A DNA stretch of 64,000 bases from positions 124,001 through 188,000 of the forward strand of contig NZ_ATFK01000001.1 of NCBI RefSeq assembly GCF_000413475.1, given 5' to 3'. The notes under the pieces are model-generated. The model was not told the DNA's origin, did no database searches, and saw only the letters and a list, made by a program, of their open reading frames with translations. Shown piece after piece: positions 8,041 to 17,841 of the stretch. Both the position numbers and the translations under genes were made by a program. How positions within the stretch are numbered: the first letter of the stretch is position 1; every line of letters starts with the position of its first letter. Origin of the DNA: Streptococcus intermedius SK54 = ATCC 27335 (lineage in GTDB: Bacteria; Bacillota; Bacilli; Lactobacillales; Streptococcaceae).

Positions 8041-8679
8041 ATGAAAAAGAAATTATTCGTTTTAGTTTGTACAGTGATACTCATACCAGGTCTTGTAGCC
8101 TGTAGTTCGCAAGGGAATTCTGGGAAAGGCAAGAAGCATCCGACTACAGAAACAACAACCTCAACCACCAAGAAAGTCTCTAAAAAAGAGCAAGATAATC
8201 CGTTAAAGGATATGCAACAGATTGGAAATGATCGGGTCGGCTATGTCTTTGTTCCAAAGGATTGGGTAAGATTTAAAGACTTAAATGGAAGTGATTCCTA
8301 TCAATACTCAGCAACAGATGCTTATACAATTGTCACCATGAATGGCTATACAAAACAAAAGCTTGGGATTGGTGCGATTGATGATGTAGTAGTTAAACAG
8401 GTAGCTGACAATTATTTTGGAATGATGGATAAAACTGGGAATTTTCAAGGTTTGACTGGATCTAGAGCAACTATCACAGATTATCGGACAAAGGATTCTT
8501 ATCGGGCTTATCAAGTCTATGGCGCTCTCAAGTCTGATGGGAAAATACTATGTGCATGGATTTTTAAGACGAAGAAGAGTGATCGCGTCTATCTCATTTC
8601 ACTTGAAGGAAATAAAAAGAGCGATGCTTTTGTCAAACAGCTTGCCTATATTGAAACTACATGGTCAGAAAATAAATAA
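8041..8679 (+). CDS. Putative surface lipoprotein
   Basis: The product is 212 aa. A lipoprotein signal is clear: MKKKLFVLVCTVILIPGLVA followed by the lipobox cysteine (LVAC-SS). A Thr/Ser/Lys-rich linker leads into a globular domain (about 65-210) that resembles the small extracellular domains found next to valS and other streptococcal operons; I cannot assign a function. The frame extends to a TTG at 8020, but the ATG at 8041 fits the signal peptide. It has a weak binding site. It belongs to the valine T-box operon. Confidence 0.7.
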   Translation: MKKKLFVLVCTVILIPGLVACSSQGNSGKGKKHPTTETTTSTTKKVSKKEQDNPLKDMQQIGNDRVGYVFVPKDWVRFKDLNGSDSYQYSATDAYTIVTMNGYTKQKLGIGAIDDVVVKQVADNYFGMMDKTGNFQGLTGSRATITDYRTKDSYRAYQVYGALKSDGKILCAWIFKTKKSDRVYLISLEGNKKSDAFVKQLAYIETTWSENK

Positions 8680-8721
8680 GCCAATCGATAAGATAATTTG
8701 ATTAACGTAAGGAAGTAGAAT

Positions 8722-9300
8722 ATGAAAATTCTTGAAGCATATAATGGTAAAGAGCTCCCAAAAGTTGAAACGGAACGCCTGATATTACGTCAGCGAACGG
8801 TAGCTGATGCCGAGGATATTTTCGACTACGCCAGTCGGCCAGAGGTCTCCTACCCAGCAGGCTTTCCTCCCGTCAAAACCTTGGAAGATGAGATTTATTA
8901 TCTGGAGCATGTCCTTCCTAAACGCAATCAAAAGGACAATCTCCCAGCTGGCTACGGAATTGTCATCAAAGGAACAGATAACATCGTTGGCTCTGTTGAT
9001 TTTAATCATCGACATGAAGATGATGTACTGGAGATTGGCTATGTTTTACACCCAGATTATTGGGGACGAGGCTATGTTTCAGAAGCGGCGCGTGCCTTGA
9101 TTGATCTGGCTTTTAAAGAACTAGGTCTTCATAAGATTGAGCTGACTTGCTTTGGTTATAACCTGCAAAGTAAACGAGTAGCGGAAAAATTAGGCTTTAC
9201 CCTCGAAGCTCGCATCCGAGACCGTAAAGATGCCCAAGGCAATCGCTGTGACGGTCTGATATATGGATTGCTGAGGAGTGAGTGGGAGGAGAGAAGATGA
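8722..9300 (+). CDS. GNAT family N-acetyltransferase (RimJ/RimL type)
   Basis: The product is 192 aa. It starts with the RimJ-type strand ETERLILRQRTVADAEDIFD. The acetyl-CoA motif is HPDYWGRGYVSEAARALIDL, followed by LHKIELTCFGYNLQSKRVAEKLGF. The family acetylates N-terminal amino groups of ribosomal and other proteins or small molecules; the substrate here is unknown. AAGGAAG precedes the ATG. An acetyltransferase next to valS is common in streptococci. The stop overlaps the next ATG (ATGA). Confidence 0.85.
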   Translation: MKILEAYNGKELPKVETERLILRQRTVADAEDIFDYASRPEVSYPAGFPPVKTLEDEIYYLEHVLPKRNQKDNLPAGYGIVIKGTDNIVGSVDFNHRHEDDVLEIGYVLHPDYWGRGYVSEAARALIDLAFKELGLHKIELTCFGYNLQSKRVAEKLGFTLEARIRDRKDAQGNRCDGLIYGLLRSEWEERR

Positions 9301-10322
9301 ATTTAACCACTGATCAAATAATTTCCATTATAAGTGCAGTTGGAATCAGTACAATTATAAGCACGATATTTACATTTGTTCAAGCTAACAAAAAGAATAA
9401 TTTAGATTTTATAACAAGAGAACGTTCTGAATGGCGAAAAGGTATGAAAGGTATCCTAGTTGACTTAAATAGTGTATCTGAAGAGGAACGAAAATTAGCA
9501 ATTTCCCGATTAAAAACTCAAATTAATCCATATGGAAAAAATAGAGAAGTCAAGAATTCAAAGATGTACTTTATGAATGATGGACATATATGGGATTTAC
9601 TAAATAATGAGATTGATGAAATAGATTTTGATAAATTATCGTTATATATCAATCTCTTGTTAAAGTATGATTGGGAACGTTCTAAGAGTGAGATAAAGTT
9701 TAAGCCCTCGACTTTTTTTGATAAATTACTCTATGTTACACTACTATTGGCGAATTTTTATGCCTGTATATTAGCATTTAAGATTTCTTTTATTTACTTG
9801 ATTTTATCAATGATATCATTGATACTTATCATTTTTCAACCTATAGTAACAAAAGCTATTAAAGTTAATCCTTCAAAGAACGAAAATGAAAGGGTTTGGG
9901 TTTTTTGTTTACTATACGCATTCCCATATATAATAACAATAATTATATTAGCTACAATTTTTAATTTACTAAAAATATCTTTTGGCATGATTGCTTTTGT
10001 AGGTTTGTTAGCCTATGAAGTATATTTCTTAAGTTCGCTGGTTTCGATTGAGGATGACTATATTAGAGAAGTAGAGAGACATATATTGAAAAAACAGAAG
10101 CCTAAAGAATGGGTTCGGTTATCAAATACTATTAATCTATTAGAAAACAGAATTTACAATCAGTATTTTAATTCAAATTCACTAGTATCTTTGCAAAAAA
10201 AAAGAAAAAAATTGCTAAGAAAATTAAGGAAGCAGAAAAGACCAAATTATCTGTTGCATCCCAAATTATATTTACAATATCGAAATAATGAAAAACGTAT
10301 TATTAAAATTGTAAAAAAATAA
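9297..10322 (+). CDS. Polytopic membrane protein of unknown function, very AT-rich
   Basis: The product is 341 aa. It has an N-terminal membrane segment (about 8-30), a charged cytosolic part (RERSEWRKGMKGILVDL), two pairs of membrane helices (about 140-185 and 200-250) and a strongly basic C-terminal tail. GGAGGAGAG and an ATGA overlap couple it to the acetyltransferase. Base composition is clearly more AT-rich than valS and the acetyltransferase, suggesting acquisition by transfer. A run of nine A at 10195-10203 could allow slippage. No known domain is recognised. Confidence 0.6.
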   Translation: MNLTTDQIISIISAVGISTIISTIFTFVQANKKNNLDFITRERSEWRKGMKGILVDLNSVSEEERKLAISRLKTQINPYGKNREVKNSKMYFMNDGHIWDLLNNEIDEIDFDKLSLYINLLLKYDWERSKSEIKFKPSTFFDKLLYVTLLLANFYACILAFKISFIYLILSMISLILIIFQPIVTKAIKVNPSKNENERVWVFCLLYAFPYIITIIILATIFNLLKISFGMIAFVGLLAYEVYFLSSLVSIEDDYIREVERHILKKQKPKEWVRLSNTINLLENRIYNQYFNSNSLVSLQKKRKKLLRKLRKQKRPNYLLHPKLYLQYRNNEKRIIKIVKK

Positions 10323-10343
10323 CAAAATAGAAAGGGCATACAC

Positions 10344-12995
10344 ATGTCTAAAGAACTTTCACCAAAATACAATCCAGCAGAAGTAGAAGCTGGGCGTTAT
10401 CAAAAATGGTTAGATGAGGATGTTTTCAAGCCTTCTGGCGATAAGAAAGCTCATCCGTATTCTATCGTTATTCCACCACCAAATGTGACGGGGAAATTGC
10501 ACCTTGGTCACGCTTGGGACACGACTTTGCAGGATATTATTATCCGTCAGAAGCGCATGCAGGGCTTTGACACGCTCTGGCTACCAGGAATGGATCATGC
10601 TGGGATTGCTACGCAAGCCAAAGTAGAAGCCCGTTTGGCTGAAGATGGCATTTCCCGCTATGACCTTGGCCGTGAAAAATTCTTGGATAAGGTCTGGGAA
10701 TGGAAGGACGAATACGCTGCTACTATCAAAGAGCAGTGGGGCAAGATGGGGATTTCCGTCGATTATTCGCGGGAACGTTTCACCCTTGATGAAGGCTTGT
10801 CTAAAGCGGTCCGCAAGGTTTTCGTAGAACTCTATAAAAAACATTGGATTTACCGCGGCGAATTTATCATCAACTGGGACCCTAAGGCACGCACAGCTTT
10901 GTCTGATATCGAGGTCATCCACAAGGACATGGAAGGTGCCTTCTACCACATGAACTACATGCTGGAAGATGGCTCACGCAGTTTAGAGGTTGCGACCACG
11001 CGTCCAGAGACCATGTTTGGAGATACGGCTGTCGCTGTCAATCCAAATGATGATCGTTACAAAGATCTGATTGGACAAAATGTAATCTTACCAATCATTA
11101 ATAAGCTGATTCCAATTGTGGCAGATGAACATGCTGATCCAGAATTTGGAACAGGTGTTGTTAAGATCACGCCTGCCCATGACCCTAACGACTTCCTCGT
11201 TGGTCAACGTCATAACCTGCCACAAGTCAATGTCATGAATGATGACGGAACTATGAACGATTTGGCTGGTGAATTCTCTGGCATGGATCGCTTTGAAGCC
11301 CGCAAGGCAACTGTGAAGAAACTGGAAGAAATCGGCGCTCTTGTCAAAATCGAAAAACGTGTTCACAGTGTTGGTCACTCAGAGCGGACTGGCGTTATGG
11401 TCGAGCCACGTTTGTCTACCCAGTGGTTTGTCAAGATGGACCAATTGGCTAAGAATGCCATTGCCAACCAAGATACTGATGACAAAGTGAAATTCTACCC
11501 ACCACGTTTCAACGATACTTTCCTTCAATGGATGGAAAATGTGCACGACTGGGTAATTTCTCGTCAGCTCTGGTGGGGTCACCAAATCCCTGCTTGGTAC
11601 AATGCAGATGGCGAAATCTATGTGGGCGAAGAGGCTCCAGAAGGTGATGATTGGATGCAAGATCCAGACGTGCTGGACACTTGGTTCAGCTCAGCTCTTT
11701 GGCCGTTTTCAACCATGGGTTGGCCGGATGTGGAGTCTGCAGACTTCAAGCGCTATTATCCAACATCAACCTTGGTGACTGGCTATGATATTATCCCATT
11801 CTGGGTATCTCGGATGATTTTCCAAGGTTTGGAATTTACCGGCAAGTCGCCATTCAAAAATGCCCTCATCCATGGCCTTATCCGTGACGAACAAGGCCGC
11901 AAGATGTCTAAATCTCTCGGCAACGGCATTGACCCTATGGATGTTATCGAAAAATATGGTACGGATAGTCTGCGTTGGTTCCTTTCAAATGGCTCTGCAC
12001 CGGGTCAAGACGTGCGTTTCTCTTATGAAAAGATGGATGCTGCCTGGAATTTCATTAACAAAGTTTGGAACATTTCCCGCTATATTCTCATGAACAATGA
12101 CGGTTTGACCCTTGACCAAGCTAGCCAGAATGTTGCTTTGGTGGTAGAGGGAAAAGCTGGTAATGTGACGGACCGCTGGATTCTTCATAATCTCAATGAA
12201 ACCATTGCCAAAGTCACCGAAAATTTCGACAAGTTCGAATTCGGTATAGCTGGTCATATTCTTTACAACTTCATATGGGATGAATTTGCCGATTGGTATG
12301 TTGAGCTGACCAAAGAAGTCCTTTACAGTGAAGATGAGGCTGAAAAAGTTATTACGCGTTCGGTCCTCCTTTACACCTTGGACAAAATCCTGCGTCTTCT
12401 CCATCCTATCATGCCATTTGTTACAGAAGAAATCTTCGGTCAATACGCAGATGGTTCGATCGTGACAGCAGCTTATCCAACTGTTAATCCTGCTTTTGAA
12501 AATCAAACGGCGCATTCTGGCGTGGAAAGTCTCAAAGACCTGATTCGAACTGTACGTAATGCGCGTGCAGAAGTCAATGTTGCTCCAAGCAAACCTATCA
12601 CCATCCTTGTCAAAACAAGCGATAGCAACTTGGAAGACTTCTTCAAAGCCAATGTCAACTACATCAAACGCTTCACAAACCCAGAAACACTTGAAATCAG
12701 CTCTGCCATTGCCACCCCAGAACTAGCCATGTCAGCAGTTATCACAGGTGCAGAAATCTTCCTGCCGCTGGCAGGCTTGCTCAACGTCGAAGAAGAATTA
12801 GCCCGCCTCAACAAAGAACTGGTCAAATGGCAAAAAGAACTAGACATGGTTGGCAAGAAACTAAGTAACGAACGCTTCGTCGCCAACGCTAAACCCGAAA
12901 TCGTCGAGAAAGAGCGACAAAAACAAGCTGATTACCAAGCCAAATACGACGCCACAGTGGAACGGATTAAAGAGATGAAAAAACTCCTAAAATAA
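10344..12995 (+). CDS. valS: Valyl-tRNA synthetase
   Basis: The product is 883 aa, full length for bacterial ValRS. The class I HIGH motif is [10 protein letters not shown] and the KMSKS motif is [10 protein letters not shown]. The CP1 editing domain lies between ([17 protein letters not shown]), then the anticodon-binding domain, and a C-terminal coiled-coil arm (about 815-883) ends the protein. It charges tRNA-Val in the cytosol. AAAGGG precedes the ATG. It is the last gene of a transcript that appears to begin at the valine T-box 3.2 kb upstream; I see no second T-box near it. Confidence 0.97.
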   Translation: MSKELSPKYNPAEVEAGRYQKWLDEDVFKPSGDKKAHPYSIVIPPPNVTGKLHLGHAWDTTLQDIIIRQKRMQGFDTLWLPGMDHAGIATQAKVEARLAEDGISRYDLGREKFLDKVWEWKDEYAATIKEQWGKMGISVDYSRERFTLDEGLSKAVRKVFVELYKKHWIYRGEFIINWDPKARTALSDIEVIHKDMEGAFYHMNYMLEDGSRSLEVATTRPETMFGDTAVAVNPNDDRYKDLIGQNVILPIINKLIPIVADEHADPEFGTGVVKITPAHDPNDFLVGQRHNLPQVNVMNDDGTMNDLAGEFSGMDRFEARKATVKKLEEIGALVKIEKRVHSVGHSERTGVMVEPRLSTQWFVKMDQLAKNAIANQDTDDKVKFYPPRFNDTFLQWMENVHDWVISRQLWWGHQIPAWYNADGEIYVGEEAPEGDDWMQDPDVLDTWFSSALWPFSTMGWPDVESADFKRYYPTSTLVTGYDIIPFWVSRMIFQGLEFTGKSPFKNALIHGLIRDEQGRKMSKSLGNGIDPMDVIEKYGTDSLRWFLSNGSAPGQDVRFSYEKMDAAWNFINKVWNISRYILMNNDGLTLDQASQNVALVVEGKAGNVTDRWILHNLNETIAKVTENFDKFEFGIAGHILYNFIWDEFADWYVELTKEVLYSEDEAEKVITRSVLLYTLDKILRLLHPIMPFVTEEIFGQYADGSIVTAAYPTVNPAFENQTAHSGVESLKDLIRTVRNARAEVNVAPSKPITILVKTSDSNLEDFFKANVNYIKRFTNPETLEISSAIATPELAMSAVITGAEIFLPLAGLLNVEEELARLNKELVKWQKELDMVGKKLSNERFVANAKPEIVEKERQKQADYQAKYDATVERIKEMKKLLK

Positions 12996-13002
12996 ACATA
13001 GA

Positions 13003-13027
13003 AACACGGTGTAAAAGCCGTGTTTTC
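13003..13027 (+). terminator. Terminator of valS
   Basis: AACACGG, 8-nt loop, CCGTGTT and a short T-run directly after the valS stop. Confidence 0.7.
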
Positions 13028-13088
13028 TTATGGACTTATGACCATTAATAGGAATTATGTTTTGATTATTTTAAATATAATGTATTCG

Positions 13089-13117
13089 TTTTCAAAAGTT
13101 TTAAAAAGTGTTACAAT
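13089..13117 (+). promoter_or_regulatory. Orphan promoter downstream of valS
   Basis: TTTTCA, 17 nt, TACAAT with an extended TG (TGT-TACAAT). No long gene follows; see the next entry. Confidence 0.5.
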
Positions 13118-13123
13118 ATTATT

Positions 13124-13297
13124 GCGAAACTTTATGGAAAGTACTCATTGAGAGGTAAGTGATGAAATGATTTTAGCGCATTATGAATGTGAAACAAATA
13201 GGTAGAGTATCTGAAATAATAAAGTTCCCTATATTTCCAACAAATAAGTCAACATTACTTCAACAAAAAAGCAGCTCAACAGTAGAGCTGTTTTTTT
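13124..13297 (+). ncRNA. Candidate small RNA or truncated gene, about 175 nt
   Basis: A promoter at 13089-13117 and a strong terminator (CAGCTC, AACAGTA loop, GAGCTG, seven T; 13272-13297) enclose a short stretch without a long ORF. Inside, GAGAGG (13150-13155) precedes overlapping mini-ORFs: ATG-AAA-TGA at 13162 and a 12-codon frame at 13167-13205 (MILAHYECETNR). It could be an sRNA, a peptide gene, or the 5' stub of a deleted gene. The terminator also has an A-run on its left and so can end cysK from the other side. Confidence 0.4.
13272..13297. terminator. Bidirectional terminator (orphan unit / cysK)
   Basis: CAGCTC/GAGCTG stem with T7 on the plus strand and T6 on the minus strand. Confidence 0.75.
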
Positions 13298-13354
13298 AAC
13301 CCATTTGCAAGTTTAAAATTGTGATTGGTCTTGTATTTACGGATGATTAGACGT

Positions 13355-14284
13355 TTAAACTTCAACATTATAAAGATCTGTTGATAAATAGCGTTCGCCA
13401 TTATCTGGAGCAAGAGCTAGAATTTTTTTACCTGTTCCTAGTTTTTTGGCTACTTCAAGTGCAGCATAAATAGCTGCAGCAGAAGAAATACCTACCAGAA
13501 AACCTTCTTGTCCACCGATACGACGTCCAAGTTCAAGTGCTTGATTAGAAGTAACGCGAACAATATTGTCGTAAGCTTGAGTGTCTAGTGTTTCTGGGAT
13601 AAAACCAGCAGAAATACCCTGAATCTTGTGAGGCCCAGGCTCCTCACCGGACAGGATAGCGGACTCATCTGCTTCAACTGCATAAACTTGTATATCTGGA
13701 TTGACTTTTTTGAGAGCATGAGAAACACCAGAAATGGTACCACCTGTGCCAACTCCTCCGACAAAGGCATCCAAACCTTTCTTACCGAAAGCAGCAATAA
13801 TTTCTGCTCCTGTTATTCTTTCGTGTATTTCTGGATTAGCTGGGTTGTTAAACTGAAGTGGTAGCCAGCCGTTTCGTTCTTTAGCAATTTCTTCAGCTTT
13901 GGCAATCGCTCCCGGCATTCCTTCGCTTCCGGGAGTTAGTACCAATTCTGCACCGTAAGCTTGGATAATTTTGCGACGTTCAACACTCATAGTTTCTGGC
14001 ATGACAATAACAACCTTATAACCTTTTGCAGCACCAACCCAAGACAAACCAATTCCGGTATTTCCACTGGTTGCTTCGACAATGGTTGCACCTGGCTGAA
14101 TCAAGCCTTCTTGCTCAGCAGTCTCAATCATGCTGAGAGCAATGCGGTCTTTGACGGACGACCCCGGATTGAAAGCCTCTAGTTTGACATAGACATCAGC
14201 AGCACCTTCTGGAACAAGCCTGTTTAATTTCACGATAGGAGTATTTCCGATGAGTTCTGTAATGTTATGATAAATTTGTGCCAT
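13355..14284 (-). CDS. cysK: Cysteine synthase A (O-acetylserine sulfhydrylase)
   Basis: The product is 309 aa. It has the PLP lysine in [11 protein letters not shown] (about residue 44), the substrate loop [11 protein letters not shown], and the phosphate-binding glycine loop [11 protein letters not shown]. It turns O-acetylserine and sulfide into cysteine. It is monocistronic, with its own promoter (TTTACA-17-TATACT) and GAGGTA binding site. It is intact, unlike metB and patB at the other end of the window, so cysteine synthesis from sulfide is retained. Confidence 0.95.
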   Translation of the reverse strand: MAQIYHNITELIGNTPIVKLNRLVPEGAADVYVKLEAFNPGSSVKDRIALSMIETAEQEGLIQPGATIVEATSGNTGIGLSWVGAAKGYKVVIVMPETMSVERRKIIQAYGAELVLTPGSEGMPGAIAKAEEIAKERNGWLPLQFNNPANPEIHERITGAEIIAAFGKKGLDAFVGGVGTGGTISGVSHALKKVNPDIQVYAVEADESAILSGEEPGPHKIQGISAGFIPETLDTQAYDNIVRVTSNQALELGRRIGGQEGFLVGISSAAAIYAALEVAKKLGTGKKILALAPDNGERYLSTDLYNVEV

Positions 14285-14314
14285 AAATGATACCTCAATA
14301 ATAGTGATAGAAAC

Positions 14315-14343
14315 AGTATAAAACGAAAAGAAATCTTTGTAAA
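14315..14343 (-). promoter_or_regulatory. Promoter of cysK
   Basis: On the minus strand TTTACA, 17 nt, TATACT. Confidence 0.7.
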
Positions 14344-14347
14344 ATAT

Positions 14348-14369
14348 AAAAAAACTATCAATGCGATAG
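14348..14369 (-). terminator. Terminator of yigZ
   Basis: On the minus strand CTATC, loop GCATT, GATAG, then seven T. It lies between the yigZ stop and the cysK promoter. Confidence 0.65.
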
Positions 14370-14382
14370 CTTATGTTAATCG

Positions 14383-15018
14383 TTAGGATGAAGGTACCGG
14401 AACTTCGACTTTCCGCAACCCTTGATCAGTAATGTCGACTTTTCCATTAAACAACTCAATTAACCCTTCTATCATGCTGTCCTTATCGTTTTTATCAACG
14501 AAAATGGTCGTTTGGACTTGTTCTGTAAAGGATGTATCTTGTTCTTGTAAATGGTTAGCTTTAAGAAAATTGGGTAATTCTTGATATTGACTGTAAGAGA
14601 GAGCGATTCTCAGCCCAAGCTGTTCTTTTATATGGACGATCCCGATTTCTTTGATAGCTAAAGCAACGTTGCTGCTATACGCCCGAATAAGACCTCCTGC
14701 CCCTAGCTTGATACCACCAAAATAGCGTGTCACGACAGCACAGACATTAGTTAGTTGCTGATTTTCTAAAACGCCTAACATAGGTACACCAGCAGTCCCA
14801 CTTGGTTCTCCATCATCGCTACTTCGCTTCATTTCACTCCGCTCTCCTAATATAAAGGCAGAGCAGTTATGAGTAGCTTTGTAGTGTTCTTTTTTGACAG
14901 CCTGAATAAAATTTCGTGCTTCGTCCTCTGTTGTTACACGCTTGATGTGACAAATAAAGCGCGATTTTTTGATTTCTTCTTGGACTTGTCCGTCCTCTTT
15001 GATTGTTCTAAACTCCAT
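14383..15018 (-). CDS. yvyE: YigZ/YvyE (IMPACT N-terminal) family protein
   Basis: The product is 211 aa. An UPF0029/IMPACT domain (about 1-125: [47 protein letters not shown]) is followed by a DUF1949 domain. The family is conserved but its function is unresolved; links to translation and ribosome-related control have been proposed. It stands divergent from comFA, as in other streptococci. TTGGCA-17-TAAAAT ends 6 nt before the ATG and no SD is present, so the transcript should be leaderless. Confidence 0.88.
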   Translation of the reverse strand: MEFRTIKEDGQVQEEIKKSRFICHIKRVTTEDEARNFIQAVKKEHYKATHNCSAFILGERSEMKRSSDDGEPSGTAGVPMLGVLENQQLTNVCAVVTRYFGGIKLGAGGLIRAYSSNVALAIKEIGIVHIKEQLGLRIALSYSQYQELPNFLKANHLQEQDTSFTEQVQTTIFVDKNDKDSMIEGLIELFNGKVDITDQGLRKVEVPVPSS

Positions 15019-15024
15019 ATCTTC

Positions 15025-15053
15025 ATTTTACAAAAAAACTTGTATTTTGCCAA
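15025..15053 (-). promoter_or_regulatory. Promoter of yigZ/yvyE (leaderless type)
   Basis: On the minus strand TTGGCA, 17 nt, TAAAAT, then 6 nt to the ATG at 15018. It lies within 10 nt of the comFA cin-box on the other strand. Confidence 0.7.
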
Positions 15054-15059
15054 AATTTT

Positions 15060-15067
15060 TCCGAATA
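15060..15067 (+). promoter_or_regulatory. ComX (cin-box) promoter of comFA
   Basis: TCCGAATA, one base from the consensus TACGAATA, preceded by a T-run. It ends 7 nt before the comFA ATG. Confidence 0.75.
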
Positions 15068-15074
15068 AATAGAT

Positions 15075-16376
15075 ATGATAGAATTACAAGACTATTTAGG
15101 TCGTATCTTTACAAGAAGCCAATTACCATTAGGATTGCAGCAACAAGCTCAAACATTGTCGGGAATGATAGAAAAAAAGGGGAAATTATGGTGCAATCGT
15201 TGTGGACAAGTAGTTAATAAAGAAAAACAGCAACTACCAATAGGTGCTTATTATTGCAGGTCATGTGTGCGATTAGGAAGGGTCAGAAGTGATGAAAAAC
15301 TCTACTATTTTCCACAAGCAGAGTTCCCAAAAACGAATGTTTTGACATGGGAAGGAAGGTTAACAGATTACCAAGCTAAGGTTTCTCAAGGTCTTGTAGA
15401 GGCAGTTGCCAAACAAAAAAATAGCCTGGTTCATGCTGTCACGGGAGCCGGAAAGACGGAAATGATTTATCAAGTGGTGGCACAAGTTATCAATGAAGGT
15501 GGTGCAGTTTGCTTGGCTAGCCCTCGAATTGATGTCTGTCTAGAACTACATCGCAGATTGCAAGAAGATTTTAGTTGTGATATTGCACTCCTGCACGGTG
15601 AATCAGAAGTTTATTTTCGCAGTCCTCTTGTGATTGCCACAACGCATCAGCTTCTCAAATTTTACCGAGCATTTGATCTTCTTATTGTTGACGAGGTGGA
15701 CGCCTTTCCTTATGTGGATAATCCGATGCTTTACCATGCCGTTACACAATCAGTAAAAGAGCAAAGTACTATAATATTTCTAACGGCAACCTCTACAGAT
15801 GAGCTGGATAAAAAAGTTAGCAAGGGAGAGTTGAACCGCTTAAGTCTCCCTAGACGTTTTCATGGTAACCCTTTAATTGTTCCTAAAAAAGTTTGGTTGG
15901 AAAATTTTCAAAAATACCTGAATCAAAAAAAGCTAGTTCCTAAGTTGGAACAATTTGTTAAAAAGCAAAGAAAAACAGGTTTTCCTCTTCTCATTTTTGC
16001 TTCTGAGATTAAAAGAGGACAAGAATTGGCAGAGGTTCTCCAAAGTTATTTTTCCAGTGAGAACGTTGGCTTTGTAGCCTCAACGACTGAAAATCGACTC
16101 GATATTGTAGAGAAATTTCGACAAAAAGAGATTACAATTTTAGTAACAACGACAATTCTAGAACGTGGTGTGACTTTTCCTTGTGTAGATGTTTTTGTGG
16201 TGGAGGCTAACCACCGTTTGTTTAGTCGCAGTGCTCTGGTACAAATAGCTGGACGCGTTGGTCGCAGTATGGATCGTCCGACAGGTGAGCTGCTCTTTTT
16301 TCATGATGGGACCAATTTTGCTATTGAACGAGCTATTCAGGAAATTAAGGCGATGAATCAGGAGGCTGGTTTATGA
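15075..16376 (+). CDS. comFA: Late competence DNA helicase/translocase ComFA
   Basis: The product is 433 aa. A four-cysteine zinc site (CNRCG at about residue 40, CRSC at about 60) precedes a superfamily 2 helicase core: HAVTGAGKTEM (Walker A), DEVDAFPY (Walker B), FLTATST, and the C-terminal QIAGRVGRSMDRP. It is an ATPase thought to pull transforming DNA across the membrane. The ComX box directly upstream makes it a late competence gene. There is no Shine-Dalgarno sequence. comFC follows with a 4-nt overlap. Confidence 0.95.
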   Translation: MIELQDYLGRIFTRSQLPLGLQQQAQTLSGMIEKKGKLWCNRCGQVVNKEKQQLPIGAYYCRSCVRLGRVRSDEKLYYFPQAEFPKTNVLTWEGRLTDYQAKVSQGLVEAVAKQKNSLVHAVTGAGKTEMIYQVVAQVINEGGAVCLASPRIDVCLELHRRLQEDFSCDIALLHGESEVYFRSPLVIATTHQLLKFYRAFDLLIVDEVDAFPYVDNPMLYHAVTQSVKEQSTIIFLTATSTDELDKKVSKGELNRLSLPRRFHGNPLIVPKKVWLENFQKYLNQKKLVPKLEQFVKKQRKTGFPLLIFASEIKRGQELAEVLQSYFSSENVGFVASTTENRLDIVEKFRQKEITILVTTTILERGVTFPCVDVFVVEANHRLFSRSALVQIAGRVGRSMDRPTGELLFFHDGTNFAIERAIQEIKAMNQEAGL

Positions 16377-17038
16377 ATGTATGTGTTTTATGTGACAATT
16401 CTCTTGGCGAAAAACTGACATTTTGTGATTTATTGTCCTTGACTAAGCCAAAAATAAGGGCTTGTGATGCCTGCTTTGACAAATTTCAGCGTATTTCAGA
16501 GCAGCATTGTCCTAAGTGTTATCGGGATGGAACAAGTGAAATCTGTGTAGATTGCCAAGTATGGCTGGAAAAAGGAAAAGAAGTTTCTCATAAAAGTTGT
16601 TTTGTTTATAATGAAGCTATGAAAGACTTCTTTAGTCAATATAAATTTCAAGGAGATTATGCTCTTTATTCTGTATTTACAGAGATTTTGCAAAAAGAAT
16701 TAAAAGCCTATAGCGATTATACACTTGTTCCTATTCCTGTAAGTAGTGAAAAGTACCAGAAGCGAGGCTTCAACCAAGTAACAGCTCTCCTTGAGGGGAC
16801 AAAGTTGCCGTTTAGAGAAATTTTAGAAAAGTATGATACGATTGCTCAATCAAGTAAGACAAGAAAGGAGCGTTTGCAAAGTCAGCAGTGTTTTAAACTG
16901 AAAGACAGTGTTCAGCCTCCGACAAAAGTTCTTTTGCTAGATGACATTTATACGACTGGCTCAACCCTACAGTTAGCAAAGGAAATTTTAGTGGAAGCGG
17001 GAGTGAAAGAAATTATGACATTTTCATTGGCAAGGTAA
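16373..17038 (+). CDS. comFC: Competence phosphoribosyltransferase-like protein ComFC
   Basis: The product is 221 aa. Zinc-ribbon cysteines lie at the N-terminus (CVLCDNS, ACDACF, CPKC, CVDC). The PRTase fold carries the PRPP-binding motif VLLLDDIYTTGSTL near residue 187. It is needed for DNA uptake together with ComFA. ATGA overlaps the comFA stop, so the two are translated from one competence-induced transcript. Confidence 0.93.
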   Translation: MNVCVLCDNSLGEKLTFCDLLSLTKPKIRACDACFDKFQRISEQHCPKCYRDGTSEICVDCQVWLEKGKEVSHKSCFVYNEAMKDFFSQYKFQGDYALYSVFTEILQKELKAYSDYTLVPIPVSSEKYQKRGFNQVTALLEGTKLPFREILEKYDTIAQSSKTRKERLQSQQCFKLKDSVQPPTKVLLLDDIYTTGSTLQLAKEILVEAGVKEIMTFSLAR

Positions 17039-17046
17039 CGAAAAAT

Positions 17047-17075
17047 TTGCAAAAAAAGAATGAAAGCGTTATAAT
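17047..17075 (+). promoter_or_regulatory. Promoter of hpf
   Basis: TTGCAA, 17 nt, TATAAT, followed by an A-rich leader and AGAAAGAAGG. Confidence 0.7.
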
Positions 17076-17116
17076 AAAGTAAAGAAAAACAAAATGCTTA
17101 GAAAGAAGGTACTTAT

Positions 17117-17659
17117 ATGATTAAATATAGTATCCGTGGTGAGAACCTAGAAGTAACAGAAGCTCTTCGTGATTATGTAGTTTCTAAACTTGAAAAAATC
17201 GAGAAATATTTCCAAGCTGATCAAGAATTGGATGCGCGTGTAAACTTGAAAGTATATCGTGAAAAGACAGCTAAGGTTGAAGTAACCATCCCCCTTGGTT
17301 CAATCACTCTTCGGGCAGAAGATGTTTCTCAAGATATGTATGGTTCTATTGACTTGGTAACAGATAAAATTGAACGTCAAATTCGTAAAAATAAAACAAA
17401 AATTGAACGTAAAAACCGTAATAAAAAATCAACTAGCCAGTTGTTTACAGATGCCGTTGTTGAAGAAGTGGAAACTGCGCCTGCAAAGGTCGTTCGTTCG
17501 AAACAAATTGACTTGAAACCAATGGATTTAGAAGAAGCTCTTCTTCAAATGGATTTATTGGGACATGACTTTTTCATCTATACTGATGTAGAAGATAACA
17601 CAACCAATGTTCTGTATCGTCGTGAAGATGGAGATATTGGTTTGCTAGAAGTAAGATAA
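17117..17659 (+). CDS. hpf: Ribosome hibernation promoting factor, long form
   Basis: The product is 180 aa: an N-terminal HPF/RaiA domain (about 1-95, SIRGENLEVTEALRDYVVSK), a linker, and the C-terminal dimerisation domain of long HPF (about 120-180, VVRSKQIDLKPMDLEEALLQ, ending YRREDGDIGLLEVR). It joins 70S ribosomes into inactive 100S dimers in stationary phase and stress. It has its own promoter and terminator, so it is expressed apart from comFA/comFC. Confidence 0.94.
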   Translation: MIKYSIRGENLEVTEALRDYVVSKLEKIEKYFQADQELDARVNLKVYREKTAKVEVTIPLGSITLRAEDVSQDMYGSIDLVTDKIERQIRKNKTKIERKNRNKKSTSQLFTDAVVEEVETAPAKVVRSKQIDLKPMDLEEALLQMDLLGHDFFIYTDVEDNTTNVLYRREDGDIGLLEVR

Positions 17660-17668
17660 GCAATAATC

Positions 17669-17697
17669 AATCCTCTGGTTTTATATCAGAGGATTTT
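17669..17697 (+). terminator. Terminator of hpf
   Basis: ATCCTCTG, loop, CAGAGGAT followed by TTT. Confidence 0.75.
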
Positions 17698-17841
17698 CAT
17701 TTGGTTTGCAATCTGCTTAAGGAAGCTGTAAAAATGGATTGAGAATTAGTCTATTTGACTTACAATCAAAACGTTGAACAGAAAAAAATAAATGACCTAC
17801 AGCTATCACAGAAGAAAAACTGATACATTCTTTAGAGATTT

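Noticed and set aside
10581-12515. Several minus-strand frames of 75-176 codons opposite valS
   Set aside because: They are antisense frames to a conserved synthetase without family similarity or start signals.
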